Translations under genes and position numbers: made by a program
Part shown: piece by piece, positions 1 through 8,362 of the stretch
How positions within the stretch are numbered: the stretch's first letter is position 1
How the letters are laid out: each line of letters opens with the position of its first letter
Notes under the pieces: model-generated
Seen by the model: the letters and a program-made list of their open reading frames with translations, nothing else
What the model was told of the DNA's origin: nothing
The model's database searches: none
Assembly (NCBI GenBank): GCA_051530055.1
Contig: JBMGUZ010000037.1
Span: forward strand, 1 to 25,474
DNA from: Neoechinorhynchus agilis
Lineage: Eukaryota > Acanthocephala
Reading direction: 5' to 3'
DNA: 25,474 nucleotides

Positions 1-37
1 CCATGGTTTCATTTAAAGTCAAAAGGTTTATTTCGTC

Positions 38-205
38 CTAAGGTTCTCCATTCTTAAGCATTAACTTCTTCGGTTGCTTTTCTTCATCCATTGGATTCAC
101 CTTGCTTTCATGCTCATCAGTGAGTTTCCTCCTCTCTTCGTCGAGGTATTTCGTTCCCTTTGGTTGTGAATCATCGGAGATCGTGGATTTCAACCATTTG
201 AACAT
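38..205 (-). CDS. Short hypothetical protein or terminal exon, lysine/glutamate-rich
   Basis: A 55-codon minus-strand reading frame opens at ATG (203-205) and ends at TAG (38-40). The product starts MFKWLKSTISDD and ends KKLMLKNGEP. It is very hydrophilic, with a charged middle (LDEERRKLTDEHESK) that could form a short helix. The codon use looks protein-coding, and the frame is open a little further upstream (SSGICL before the Met), so it may be the last exon of a longer gene rather than a complete small gene. I do not recognise the family. It lies next to a large inverted-repeat element (292-617), which would sit in its upstream intron or promoter. Confidence 0.4.
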   Translation of the reverse strand: MFKWLKSTISDDSQPKGTKYLDEERRKLTDEHESKVNPMDEEKQPKKLMLKNGEP

Positions 206-291
206 TAAACAGATTCCACTGGACCACTACTACTGCACAACAACGGAATGTACAAAGTCAGCCAGTTTAATGGATTGGGATAAGTGTTGAA

Positions 292-617
292 TTCTCTTTT
301 TGTCTTCTGGCAAGTCCGTTATAGTGTTTAGAACATCTTTTACTCGGTTTTTTCTATTTTAGACACACAGCCAACCGATATCTTGGATTAGTCTAAGTGA
401 TTGAATCAATAGGAATTTCGCCTCGTGGATGAGGCATCTGAGAATCCGATGTAACGTACAAAATCATTACCGTACTTTTCAGAGTCTAAATCATTCAATC
501 ACTTAAACTGCTCCACAATATCGGTTGGCTTTGTGCCTTTAAAAAGGAAAAAGCCGAGTAAGGAATGGGTTTAACACTTAATTAATATAACCGGCTTGCC
601 AGGAGACATAAGAGAAG
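292..617. repeat. Large imperfect inverted repeat (foldback/MITE-like element)
   Basis: The left arm (about 292-407) and right arm (about 491-617) are reverse complements over about 115-125 nt, with mismatches and small gaps. Matching blocks include AGCCAACCGATAT at 370 against ATATCGGTTGGCT at 518, TTACTCGG against CCGAGTAA, and CTTCTGGCAAG against CTTGCCAGGAG. The inner ends (AAGTGATTGAAT against ATTCAATCACTT) flank an unpaired centre of about 83 nt. This shape fits a non-autonomous DNA transposon with long terminal inverted repeats. No clear target-site duplication was found. Confidence 0.7.
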
Positions 618-1064
618 TAATATTTTAAAAAAAAGCTTTGGATTACTATAAAGAGTATGGTGGAATTGAAAAGTCAGTGCCAATTCAAATAAATGCATCG
701 TTCGTACCATTTGACAAGATTTAAAACATAAAATACCACAAAATTCAAGTAAAGATATCAATTTTCTATTATAAACGGTGATCTCGCTAAAAAATTCGTC
801 AGCTCAAGCGTTAAATTGCCTCCTAAAACGATCCTTGTTTTTCGGACCGCTTAGAATTGGGTTTTCTTTGACAAAAAGAGTTTATAAAGCATTTAAGTCA
901 CGGCTCCGTCATGGTCCAAAGGACGGATTACGCAACTTTATAACTGAATCAATATGACTTTAATTTTAACCCGAGTAAATGCGTTGCTTCATTGTAACAA
1001 CAATGCGTGCTACGGAAGAATCACCGACTATGGGCAATAAACGTCACTCCACTCAACTCAATCA
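618..1064. other. AT-rich intergenic region upstream of SID-1
   Basis: No coding frame, RNA gene or repeat is recognised here. By position it should hold the promoter of the SID-1 gene that starts at 1065. No spliced-leader acceptor is obvious just before that ATG. Confidence 0.5.
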
Positions 1065-3827
1065 ATGAAATTAGTCCGATTGAGCGTTTTACTTTTGGTT
1101 ACCCAAGTTTCGTTTGTTCGATTGCTCAAAGTGATCGTATTTGAATCATGCGACGAAGGTAAGTGGTACGAAAATGCTGTCGACAAGTCTCAGACTCACG
1201 TGTACGTATTTGAAGCGGCTTATCAAGAAGTTTTATATAGAGCAACAACCGAGATTGTATCGTCTACTAAAGAGCCTCTTTTGTTTTCTATTCAGCAATC
1301 ACACGGTCACGAGTCATGGTCTCTGCCCGTTGATAATAAACAAAGATTTAAGAAGCTTTCTAGACCTTTATGTCCTAGAATAGGTGGTGTAGATGGATCG
1401 GTAAGGGTTGAAGTATCGACGGTATCGATTTCCCCTATCAAATACGGGTTTTCACTTGAAGCCATCTCGATGGACATAGGATCCGATGGATCGTTTGCCA
1501 CACTCACGCCAACCCATCCAGCTGTCTACATCGTCGATACGTTCAATGCGAGCACGGAAACTCTTTTGGAAGTTACGTCAAATTCAAATTCAAGTTGTTA
1601 TGTGAGTATGCAAAAATATAAATGCCCAGTTTATGATATTGAGTACATTGGACAGAGCCGAGGCGTTTTCCAAACGATGACCACACTGAGTGCGTTCACT
1701 ATTCCACCCAAATCTCGTTTGTTCATTGTTTTGACAATGACGGCCACGCAGAGCAGTGGATCGGCGTTCGAGAAGCGGGTCTTTCTAAGGACAGATAGGA
1801 GGTGCTTTTGTGATTTTTTCCCAAAATCTAAACGGAGGCAATCGGAAAATGAAATTTGTTCCCTAAATCCGAAAAATTGTACGGTTTTTTCCTTTCAAAT
1901 GTCGCCATTCAACTCAACACATTTTTGGTTCATTTTTCGCTCTAAAATACAAAAGTATCAAATAACAAAATAAGTGAATTCGATGTAAAACTAGCCATTG
2001 TTTCTCCCATAATATTCTACACAATAATTTGCCTTTTGACACTATCATGGTTCTATTGTCAAAAAGGTCTTTATGAGCATCAATTAATTGACGAATCAAT
2101 AAGAAATGAAATGGATTCAAGTGTCGATGAGGACCAAAATCCATTCTCGGTCACAAGTCCAAACTCAAGCAACGAAGTCGACTCACGGAGCGCTTTACTC
2201 ATTGGAACAACAACCGATAACCTGATCGACGAAGCCTATTTCTACCGCCGTTTCGTAAGTGTAGCCGATTTGTCATCTCATGAAGACAGTTATCTTGAAA
2301 AGAAGTTCAATGTGTACAGCCAACTTACTCTTACAGTTGCTCTTTTCTATGTAATTCCAGTGATCCAATTGGTTCTCCAATATCAGTCGACCTTGTCCAC
2401 TAGCGGAAATGAAGATATGTGTTATTTCAATTTCCTCTGCACACGAAAATACCTCTCGATCACTGCTTTTAATAACGTCTTCTCAAATATCGGCTATTGT
2501 ATCCTTGGACTCTTTTATCTACTCATTGTAATATGCCGTGATCAGCAATACTCTTACGTACGATGGATTCGCGATTTCTTCAATGTTATTCTTTCAATAA
2601 GCTCTTCTATTTATTCGATCATCTTAAAAAATAATCAGTCGGTTCGTTCTAGTGGACTTTAGGCAAAAATAGGAAACCGTGAATTTCTAAAATCCAAATA
2701 CTCGTCATGGATCCGAAATCACGGATTTTTTCTTAACATTTATTGACTATTTATAGTTAAAAGAGATATTAAAATCAAAATTGATTTATTTTTTGAATTT
2801 TTATTGGGCGAAAAATTAAGAAACCACTTTCAGCATGGTTAAGATTTGAGAATAAAGTTAATTTGTCAGTAATTTTATTCAAATTTAAGTCACTTTCAGT
2901 TTGGCAAAAATAGGAAACCGTGAATTTCTAAAATCCAAATACTCGTCATGGATCCGAAACCACGGACTTTCCCAACATTTTGGCTTACATTACGCAATGG
3001 CTATTGGTCTTTTCTTCGAAGGCATAATGAGTGCTTGTTACCACGTTTGCCCTAGCCGACGAAATTTTCAATTCGACACCACATTTATGTATGTAATCGC
3101 GATATTGAACGTCCTTAAAATATACGAAGGTCGGCATCCGGATATAAACCCCCATGCCTATACAACATTCTCATTTCTTGCTCTGGTGATTTTGGCAGTT
3201 GTGGTTGGGGCATACTTCTCGATCTCCGGATTCTGGTACATCATGGCAGCTATTCATGGATCCACTTGCATTGTCCTGGCCACAAAAGTCTACTACATGA
3301 GTCGCCTCAAGTTCAACTCTCGAATATTGGCCCAACTTTGGTATTTAATGAGCGAAAACGGTCTATGCACTAAACCCAGGCATTTGGACCGTTTTATTCT
3401 TATTGTAATATTCATTTTGACAAACATTGGTTATGCCATCTACCGGGTACTCGATCCACCGAACACCCTCGCGGACCATCTCGTCTTTGTATGCCTAGGA
3501 AATCTCGCATTCTACCTCGTTTGGTATGTAATGATGAAAATGCACTACCGTGAACCGTTCACTTTTGCTGCCAAAGTATCGTTCGGTCTTGCAAGTGTCC
3601 TATGGTCGTCTTCTTTCTTCTTGTTCAATCAGAAACTAAAATCGTGGAACGTCGAACCGGCTACTTCCAGAAGTCTTAACGCAAATTGCATACTTTTCAA
3701 CTTTTACGACATTCATGACCTCTGGCATCTTGTTTCTTCACTAGCAATATTCTTCACATTTCTAGCAGTCATGACAATCGACGATGGAATTCGGATGTGG
3801 AAACGTGACCAAATCCATGTTTTTTGA
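1065..3827 (+). CDS. sid-1: SID-1/SIDT family dsRNA (nucleic acid) transport membrane protein
   Basis: SID-1 proteins are multi-pass membrane proteins used in nematodes to take up and spread double-stranded RNA. The N-terminus has a signal peptide (MKLVRLSVLLLV) and then the luminal domain, with family stretches PLLFSIQQ, RPLCP, YKCPVYDIEY and GVFQTMT. TM1 follows (IIFYTIICLLTLSWFYC), then a cytosolic loop, then CYFNFLC and FNNVFSNIGYC. The last exon carries the diagnostic HFGLHYAM, SACYHVCP, FQFDTTFMY and HDLWH motifs; the His/Ser/Asp residues of the proposed hydrolase/zinc site are present. Exons: 1065-1801, 1975-about 2637, 2900-3827. The first intron could instead be 1879-1955, which is also in phase. 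These exons give about 775 residues, close to the C. elegans protein. The second intron is problematic because the start of exon 3 is duplicated at 2663-2728; only a weak donor (CA before GTCGGT, 2638) matches the phase of the acceptor at 2900. The family call is firm; that exon join is not. Confidence 0.9.
2663..2728 (+). repeat. Partial duplicate of the SID-1 exon 3 start
   Basis: About 66 bp at 2663-2728 are almost identical to 2904-2969, the first codons of the last SID-1 exon (AKIGNREFLKSKYSSWIRN). The first copy follows an acceptor ending TTTAG and is in phase 0, but after CACGGA it runs into AT-rich DNA with a stop. The second copy follows CACTTTCAG with four extra bases before GCA, and so needs phase 2. 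The two copies are about 241 bp apart. Confidence 0.85.
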
Positions 3828-3885
3828 ATTTAAACTTGTAAACAAATGCCATATGAAAGCGTGAGTGGACACCGTTTGTCATTAA

Positions 3886-4145
3886 ATGTTCACTCACAAA
3901 AAGAGAGAGATTTTAAATTTCAAAATCAATTGCTCCTTTCAATTAATATAAATTCCTTGATTCGCAAACTGAAATAAATTTGGGGAATTTTCAAGTTAAT
4001 AGCCCAAAACTTGAATTACGGAGAAACGTTCCAATTGAACAAATGTTCACCCGCAAAAAGAGAGAGATTTTAAATTTCAAAATCAATTGCTCCTTTCAAT
4101 TAATATAAATTCCTTGATTCGCGAACTGAAATAAATTTGAGGAAT
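3886..4145. repeat. 157-bp tandem duplication, second unit interrupted by a LINE
   Basis: Unit 1 is 3886-4042. Unit 2 begins at 4043 and matches through about 4145 (both contain AAAAAGAGAGAGATTTTAAA and TTCCTTGATTCGC). The remaining tail of the unit, GCCCAAAACTTGAATTA and onward, is not at 4146 but at 5641-5680. The second unit was therefore split by about 1.5 kb of inserted DNA, with about 12 bp of the unit missing at the join. The repeat lies just downstream of SID-1 and contains no gene. Confidence 0.75.
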
Positions 4146-5640
4146 TGGAAATAATACTAATTATTTCAACTTTCTTTGCCGGGTGATCAAGAAGCCTAAA
4201 TTAAGTTCTCATTTGCTTACTTTTTGTCATCGATCATGTCGTGCAGAAATGTCTGCAATGCGAATATAATCATAACAGCGATAGATTTTAGGCAAGGATG
4301 GATAGTCATTTTAAAGCTGAACTCGGAGAATGCATGTTGAATGGGCAAATATCATCCATCTACCCGAAGGATTATCGATCATTTTTAGCACGGGAACCAT
4401 GTATCTTTGGATTCGTGCTGTTTCATTGAGACTGAATTCGAAAAGAGCTGCATGTCGCCGCATGTACATGAGCCTTTCCTCCGATTCAGGCCTTAGACTC
4501 ATGGGTTGATTGTGCGATGGCAAAAAATGATTTTTTATATAGTGTGGTGCGAGGGAGAGGCGGATTGAATCTGTTCGTGCATCGTGTGTTTCGGACGGGT
4601 TCCCTTGGCGAGATGAACGGGAGAAATTTAGATGGAAGGGAACGCAGGGAGGTAATGTATTTATCGAAGATTTTGCAAAGGTGTTCTTCGATTGGTGGGA
4701 GGTCCTTGGAGCAAATTTTGCAGGCTCGTTTATTTAGAGAGGAAAGCAAGTGCAGTTGATGGATGGTTGGGCATGCATATGAGATTGCGGGGACCACAAC
4801 AGACCAATAGAAATGTGCTAGATCGCGTGGGCTGACTCTGAGGAAACGCAAGCGTTTGATTAAATGCAATTTAGCAGTGGCTTTTGCTACGATGGCATTA
4901 ATGCGGATGTCCCATTTGAGGTTGTGTTGGAAGATTAGGCCCAGAATGCGAAGCGATGTGACGCGTTGGATATCGAGAGGGAGCGGTGGAATATTAGTCC
5001 TAGGTTTTCGAAGCGACGGAATAAGTTCATAAGATTTGGAGAAATTAATTGAGAGTTGATGGGTGGTGCAAAAATCTTTAAGATTTTCAATCTATGTGGA
5101 CGTGAGGTTGAGCGAGAGTGATGGAGGAGCATGGGTTATGATGGTTAGGCCATCCGCATAAAAGAAATATTTTGCGGGCGTTGAGAGGGGTGTAAGGTCG
5201 TTGAGGAAGATATCGAAAAGTAAGGGCGATAGTATAGCTTCTTGGGGATCACCGCAATGTATTGGAAGCTTCGTTGTGCAGGTATTGCCGCATTGAAAAT
5301 ATTGCGACCGGTTTGCGAGAAAAGAAGTGAGCCAGCTTATTTGCCAGGGTAAGAAGCCAAACTTCCCGCAGGCCTTAACGAGAAAATCGTGACCTACAGA
5401 GTCAAAGGCCTTGGCAAGATCCACATGGATGAGGTGACAAACGAAAGACGGTTCTTGGTCAAGATTGCGCAAGATCGAATCGTAAATGCACAAGAGGGCG
5501 TCGGTACAACAGAATCCTGGTCGGAAGCCGAATTGATTAGACGAAATGTTTTGTAAAAAGATGGGGAGGATGCGAGTTTTGAAATATTTTTCAAAATTTT
5601 TAGAAAACGGCGGGAGTAGAGATATAGGGCGAAAGGAAGT
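4146..5640 (-). mobile_element. 5'-truncated non-LTR retrotransposon (LINE, Jockey/CR1-like), dead
   Basis: On the minus strand a reverse transcriptase reads from FRPISLLPPFSKNFEKYF (about 5640) through NQFGFRPG, LAKAFDSVGHDFL, GDPQEAILSPLLF and FFYADG, then the thumb and C-terminal region (LRILGLIFQHNLKWD, KRLRFLRVSPRDL, SYACP, KRACKIC). The catalytic YADD box reads YADG, so an essential aspartate is lost. There is one in-frame TAG near 5094 and an apparent frame change near 4510. After that the tail reads LRPESEERLMYMRRH, and SEERL also occurs in the second LINE remnant (7700-8165). The endonuclease half is absent, as expected for a 5'-truncated copy. The 3' part (4146-4400) has no clear frame and is probably the element's untranslated tail. 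It sits inside the tandem duplication that starts at 3886. Confidence 0.85.
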
Positions 5641-5680
5641 CGCCCAAAACTTGAATTATGGAGAAATGTCATCAATTGAA
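5641..5680. repeat. Displaced tail of the 157-bp tandem unit
   Basis: This 40-bp stretch repeats 4002-4040 with a few changes (GCCCAAAACTTGAATTA, then GGAGAAA, then CAATTGAAC). It marks the upstream junction of the LINE insertion and shows where the interrupted tandem unit resumes. Confidence 0.75.
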
Positions 5681-5775
5681 CGTAAATCAGTACAATTCAA
5701 AAAACTACGAATCTCTAAATACTAAAGAAAACTTCTCACTGATATCTTGAATAGGTTTTTAATTGATTTTCGAAA

Positions 5776-6454
5776 TCAATGCATATTTCTAAGTCTAGCC
5801 AAACGCTGACTAAGATCATCCTGTAGTTCTTCAGCTAAAGTCTTTTGTTGCTGCTTCTTGTCGACTTGCGTGACCATGGCGTCCGATTGAACACTCGTAT
5901 CGTTCATCGAAGGAAGCTCATGTCTTAAATCGATCCCAATTTCATCAGCTGCTTTACTAAGAACCTCATCCACCTCCGACACAGGAGTGGTAGAAGTGAT
6001 GGAACTTTGCATTGCGCGATCCATGCAGTCGGCTTGGACATCGAGTGATTCAAACTGTGACTCAAATCGATCCATGAGCTGACATACGTGAGAAAGGTCC
6101 ATTTTCTTTGCCGCTGAATCCATAGTTCTCACAATGTTGGCCATGGATTTACTAACTTGACCCATGGACGCTGCCATTTGAACTCGTTGACTGACCGCTT
6201 CAACTCGTGAAGCCATTCGTCTTAAGAAAAATTAATATAAAATACGATTAAAAGAAAAATATGTACTTAAAATTAAGACTTTGATTCTTATTTCGAATTG
6301 CATTCTCCGCGTATATCTTAGCGCCTTCAGTGTTACCGCGCTGAAGAGCCTTCTTCAGTTTCGTATATTCTTCCTTTTGAGCCCGATCACAAGCCTTTGC
6401 TTGACATTTAAGCTGAAGAGACGCAAGCTTCAGATTACAGGCGTGGGTCTCCAT
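5776..6454 (-). CDS. chmp1: Charged multivesicular body protein 1 (ESCRT-III subunit)
   Basis: CHMP1/Did2 is a late ESCRT-III subunit that recruits VPS4 and acts in multivesicular body formation, abscission and nuclear envelope sealing. Exon 1 is 6454-6267 (METHACNLKLASLQLK onward, then KIYAENAIRNKNQSLNF). Exon 2 is 6220-5776, starting at KRMASRVEAVSQRVQ. They join in phase across a 46-nt intron (GTACAT to TTAAG), giving NFKRMASRV where human CHMP1 has NWLRMASRV. The N-terminal basic helices, the alpha-helical hairpin and the C-terminal MIM1-type tail (LSQRLARLRN) are all present. Length is about 210 residues, slightly over the human protein, because of a Gln/Lys insertion near the C-terminus (DKKQQQKTLAEE). 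An acceptor-like TTTTAG lies seven bases before the ATG. The first eight codons and the upstream flank are copied in the tandem array 6431-7463. Confidence 0.94.
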
Positions 6455-7463
6455 TTTAAATCTAAAATTCGGTTTTCGTCTTCAAAAAATTAGTTGAATA
6501 ATTAAACGTTTTTTTAGATAAAGTGCCGAGGATTCGTCTAGTAAAAATCGAACTGTAAATGTCAGATTACAGGCGTGTTTCTCCATTTTAAATCTAAAAT
6601 TCGGTTTTCTTCAAAAAATTAGCTGAATAATTAAACGTTTTTTTAGATAAAGTGCCGAGGATTCGTCCAGTAAAAATCGAACTGCAAATGTCAGATTACA
6701 GGCGTGTTTCTCCATTTTAAATCTAAAATTCGGTTTTCTTCAAAAAATTAGCTGAATAATTAAACGTTTTTTTAGATAAAGTGCCGAGGATTCGTCCAGT
6801 AAAAATCGAACTGCAAATGTCAGATTACAGGCGTGGGTCTCCATTTTAAATCTAAAATTCGGTTTTCTTCAAAAAATTAGTTGAGTAATTAAACGTTTTT
6901 TTAGATAAAGTGCCGAGGATTCGCCTAGTAAAAATCGAACTGTAAATGTCAGATTACAGGCGTGGGTCTCCATTTTAAATCTAAAATTCGGTTTTCGTCT
7001 TCAAAAAATTAGTTGAATAATTAAACGTTTTTTTAGATAAAGTGCCGAGGATTCGTCTAGTAAAAATCGAACTGTAAATGTCAGATTACAGGCGTGTTTC
7101 TCCATTTTAAATCTAAAATTCGGTTTTCTTCAAAAAATTAGCTGAATAATTAAACGTTTTTTTAGATAAAGTGCCGAGGATTCGTCTAGTAAAAATCGAA
7201 CTGCAAATGTCAGATTACAGGCGTGGGTCTCCATTTTAAATCTAAAATTCGGTTTTCTTCGTCAAAAAATTAGTTGAATAATTAAACGTTTTTTTAGATA
7301 AAGTGCCGAAGATTCGTCTAGTAAAAATCGAACTGCAAATGTCAGATTACAGGCGTGTTTCTCCATTTTAAATCTAAAATTCGGTTTTCTTCAAAAAATT
7401 AGTTGAATAATTAAACGTTTTTTAGATAAAGTGCCGAGGATTCGTCCAGTAAAAATCGAACTG
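6431..7463. repeat. Tandem array of 8 x 129/132-bp units copied from the CHMP1 5' end
   Basis: Units begin with CAGATTACAGGCGTG at 6431, 6563, 6692, 6821, 6950, 7082, 7211 and 7343. Spacings are 132, 129, 129, 129, 132, 129 and 132 bp; the three-base step is a GTC insertion near the TTCTTC tract. The first unit holds the real CHMP1 start codon. Every other unit carries, on the minus strand, the same TTTTAG, ATG and the codons for METHACNL (three copies) or MEKHACNL (four copies), followed by a short open frame ending in TGA. The array thus lies upstream of, and includes, the CHMP1 translation start. Confidence 0.95.
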
Positions 7464-7699
7464 TGGATATTCATTGATCGCGAACCCGATCCAATGAAAA
7501 TCGAATTGTTCGTCTTTTATTTCTTTCGTTCCTTTCATACGGCTATGAATTTGTGTATCCCTTCGGATATTCTGAATTACCGAGGTTGCTTTTACTCGCT
7601 TCATCGCGAAATATTCAATAAAAAAAGTTTAATAATAACTCTATCATCCTAAAGGATTTTCTGTCTATGGTTTTAATAGTTTTGTACACTAATCGATAA
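7464..7699. other. Unique intergenic stretch between the CHMP1 array and a LINE remnant
   Basis: No convincing gene is seen. Short frames on both strands here (about 7430-7650) overlap the end of the array and do not resemble known proteins. This may be the displaced original upstream region of CHMP1. Confidence 0.4.
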
Positions 7700-8165
7700 A
7701 ATTTATTTCCTCAAACGCCTCCGACATTTAGGAATCCTTTCACCCGATCTCTACAAATTTTTCTTCTGCTTTGTCTTACCATCCCTCACCCACGGTTATC
7801 CCTTATTTTGCAACCTTTCCAAATCTCAAACCCATCGTCTTGAAATGTTTCATAAAAGAGCATCTAAAATTTGCACAGCTGACTTTTCCAATCTCACCGA
7901 ATGCCTTGATGCTATTTTCATAAGACAATCAAAACGCCTATCGACCATGCAACTACCATAATTTTTACCAAATATCGCTTCCTTTTCACACGAACACAAC
8001 ACTCGTAATCCTAATTCGTTTCACCCTCTCTTAACCTCGCACCTCCCTAAATCTACGCTCCTTTTTTCATGCTGCCAAATCTTCTCGGATATCATAACCT
8101 GAAATGATTCGGAGGAAAGACTAACCTTACAAGCGCTTTTGCAAGCACGTCAGAATTGACCAAGA
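7700..8165 (+). mobile_element. LINE C-terminal remnant, same family as the 4146-5640 element
   Basis: The plus strand reads FLKRLRHLGILSPDLYKFFF, then CFVLPSLTHGYP, KRASKICTADFSNL, NTRNPNSFHPLL and DSEERLTLQALLQ. This aligns with the other LINE in the window (KRLRFLRVSPRDL, VVVPAISYACP, KRACKIC, NTRCTNRF, SEERL). It has in-frame stops near 7962 and after DIIT near 8105. Only the part after the reverse transcriptase core remains. It lies in the opposite orientation to the first element and is more decayed. Confidence 0.75.
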
Positions 8166-8356
8166 GTCCAGAAAAAAACGGATTTAACATCCTCGTTGGT
8201 CGGTTAGTCCATAAGAATGAAAAAACCTTAAGAAAATGTAAGAAATTATCCGACATGAAATATCTTCAAAGAATCAGTGAAATAAAAATCAGCGAGATGT
8301 AGTAAATAACCAAAAGAAAGTACTTTTTATCACGAAGACAATTAACCAAGACATAT

Positions 8357-8362
8357 TTTATT
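8357..8362 (-). promoter_or_regulatory. AATAAA polyadenylation signal overlapping the KRI1 stop
   Basis: The minus strand reads AAATAAAATATG at the end of KRI1, so a canonical AATAAA hexamer overlaps the TAA stop codon. This would give a very short 3' UTR. Confidence 0.5.

Noticed and set aside
4311-4523. A small minus-strand host gene beginning MSLRPESEERL with short introns.
   Set aside because: It directly follows the LINE frame, shares SEERL with the other LINE remnant, and lies inside the insertion that splits the tandem duplication, so it is the LINE's own tail in a shifted frame.
6431-6445. GATTACAGGCGTG matches a stretch of the human Alu consensus.
   Set aside because: It is the CHMP1 coding sequence (codons for HACNL read in reverse) and its tandem copies; nothing else in the unit resembles Alu.
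6431-7463. CRISPR-like array of regular repeats.
   Set aside because: Whole units are repeated with no unique spacers, and the setting is a eukaryotic gene.
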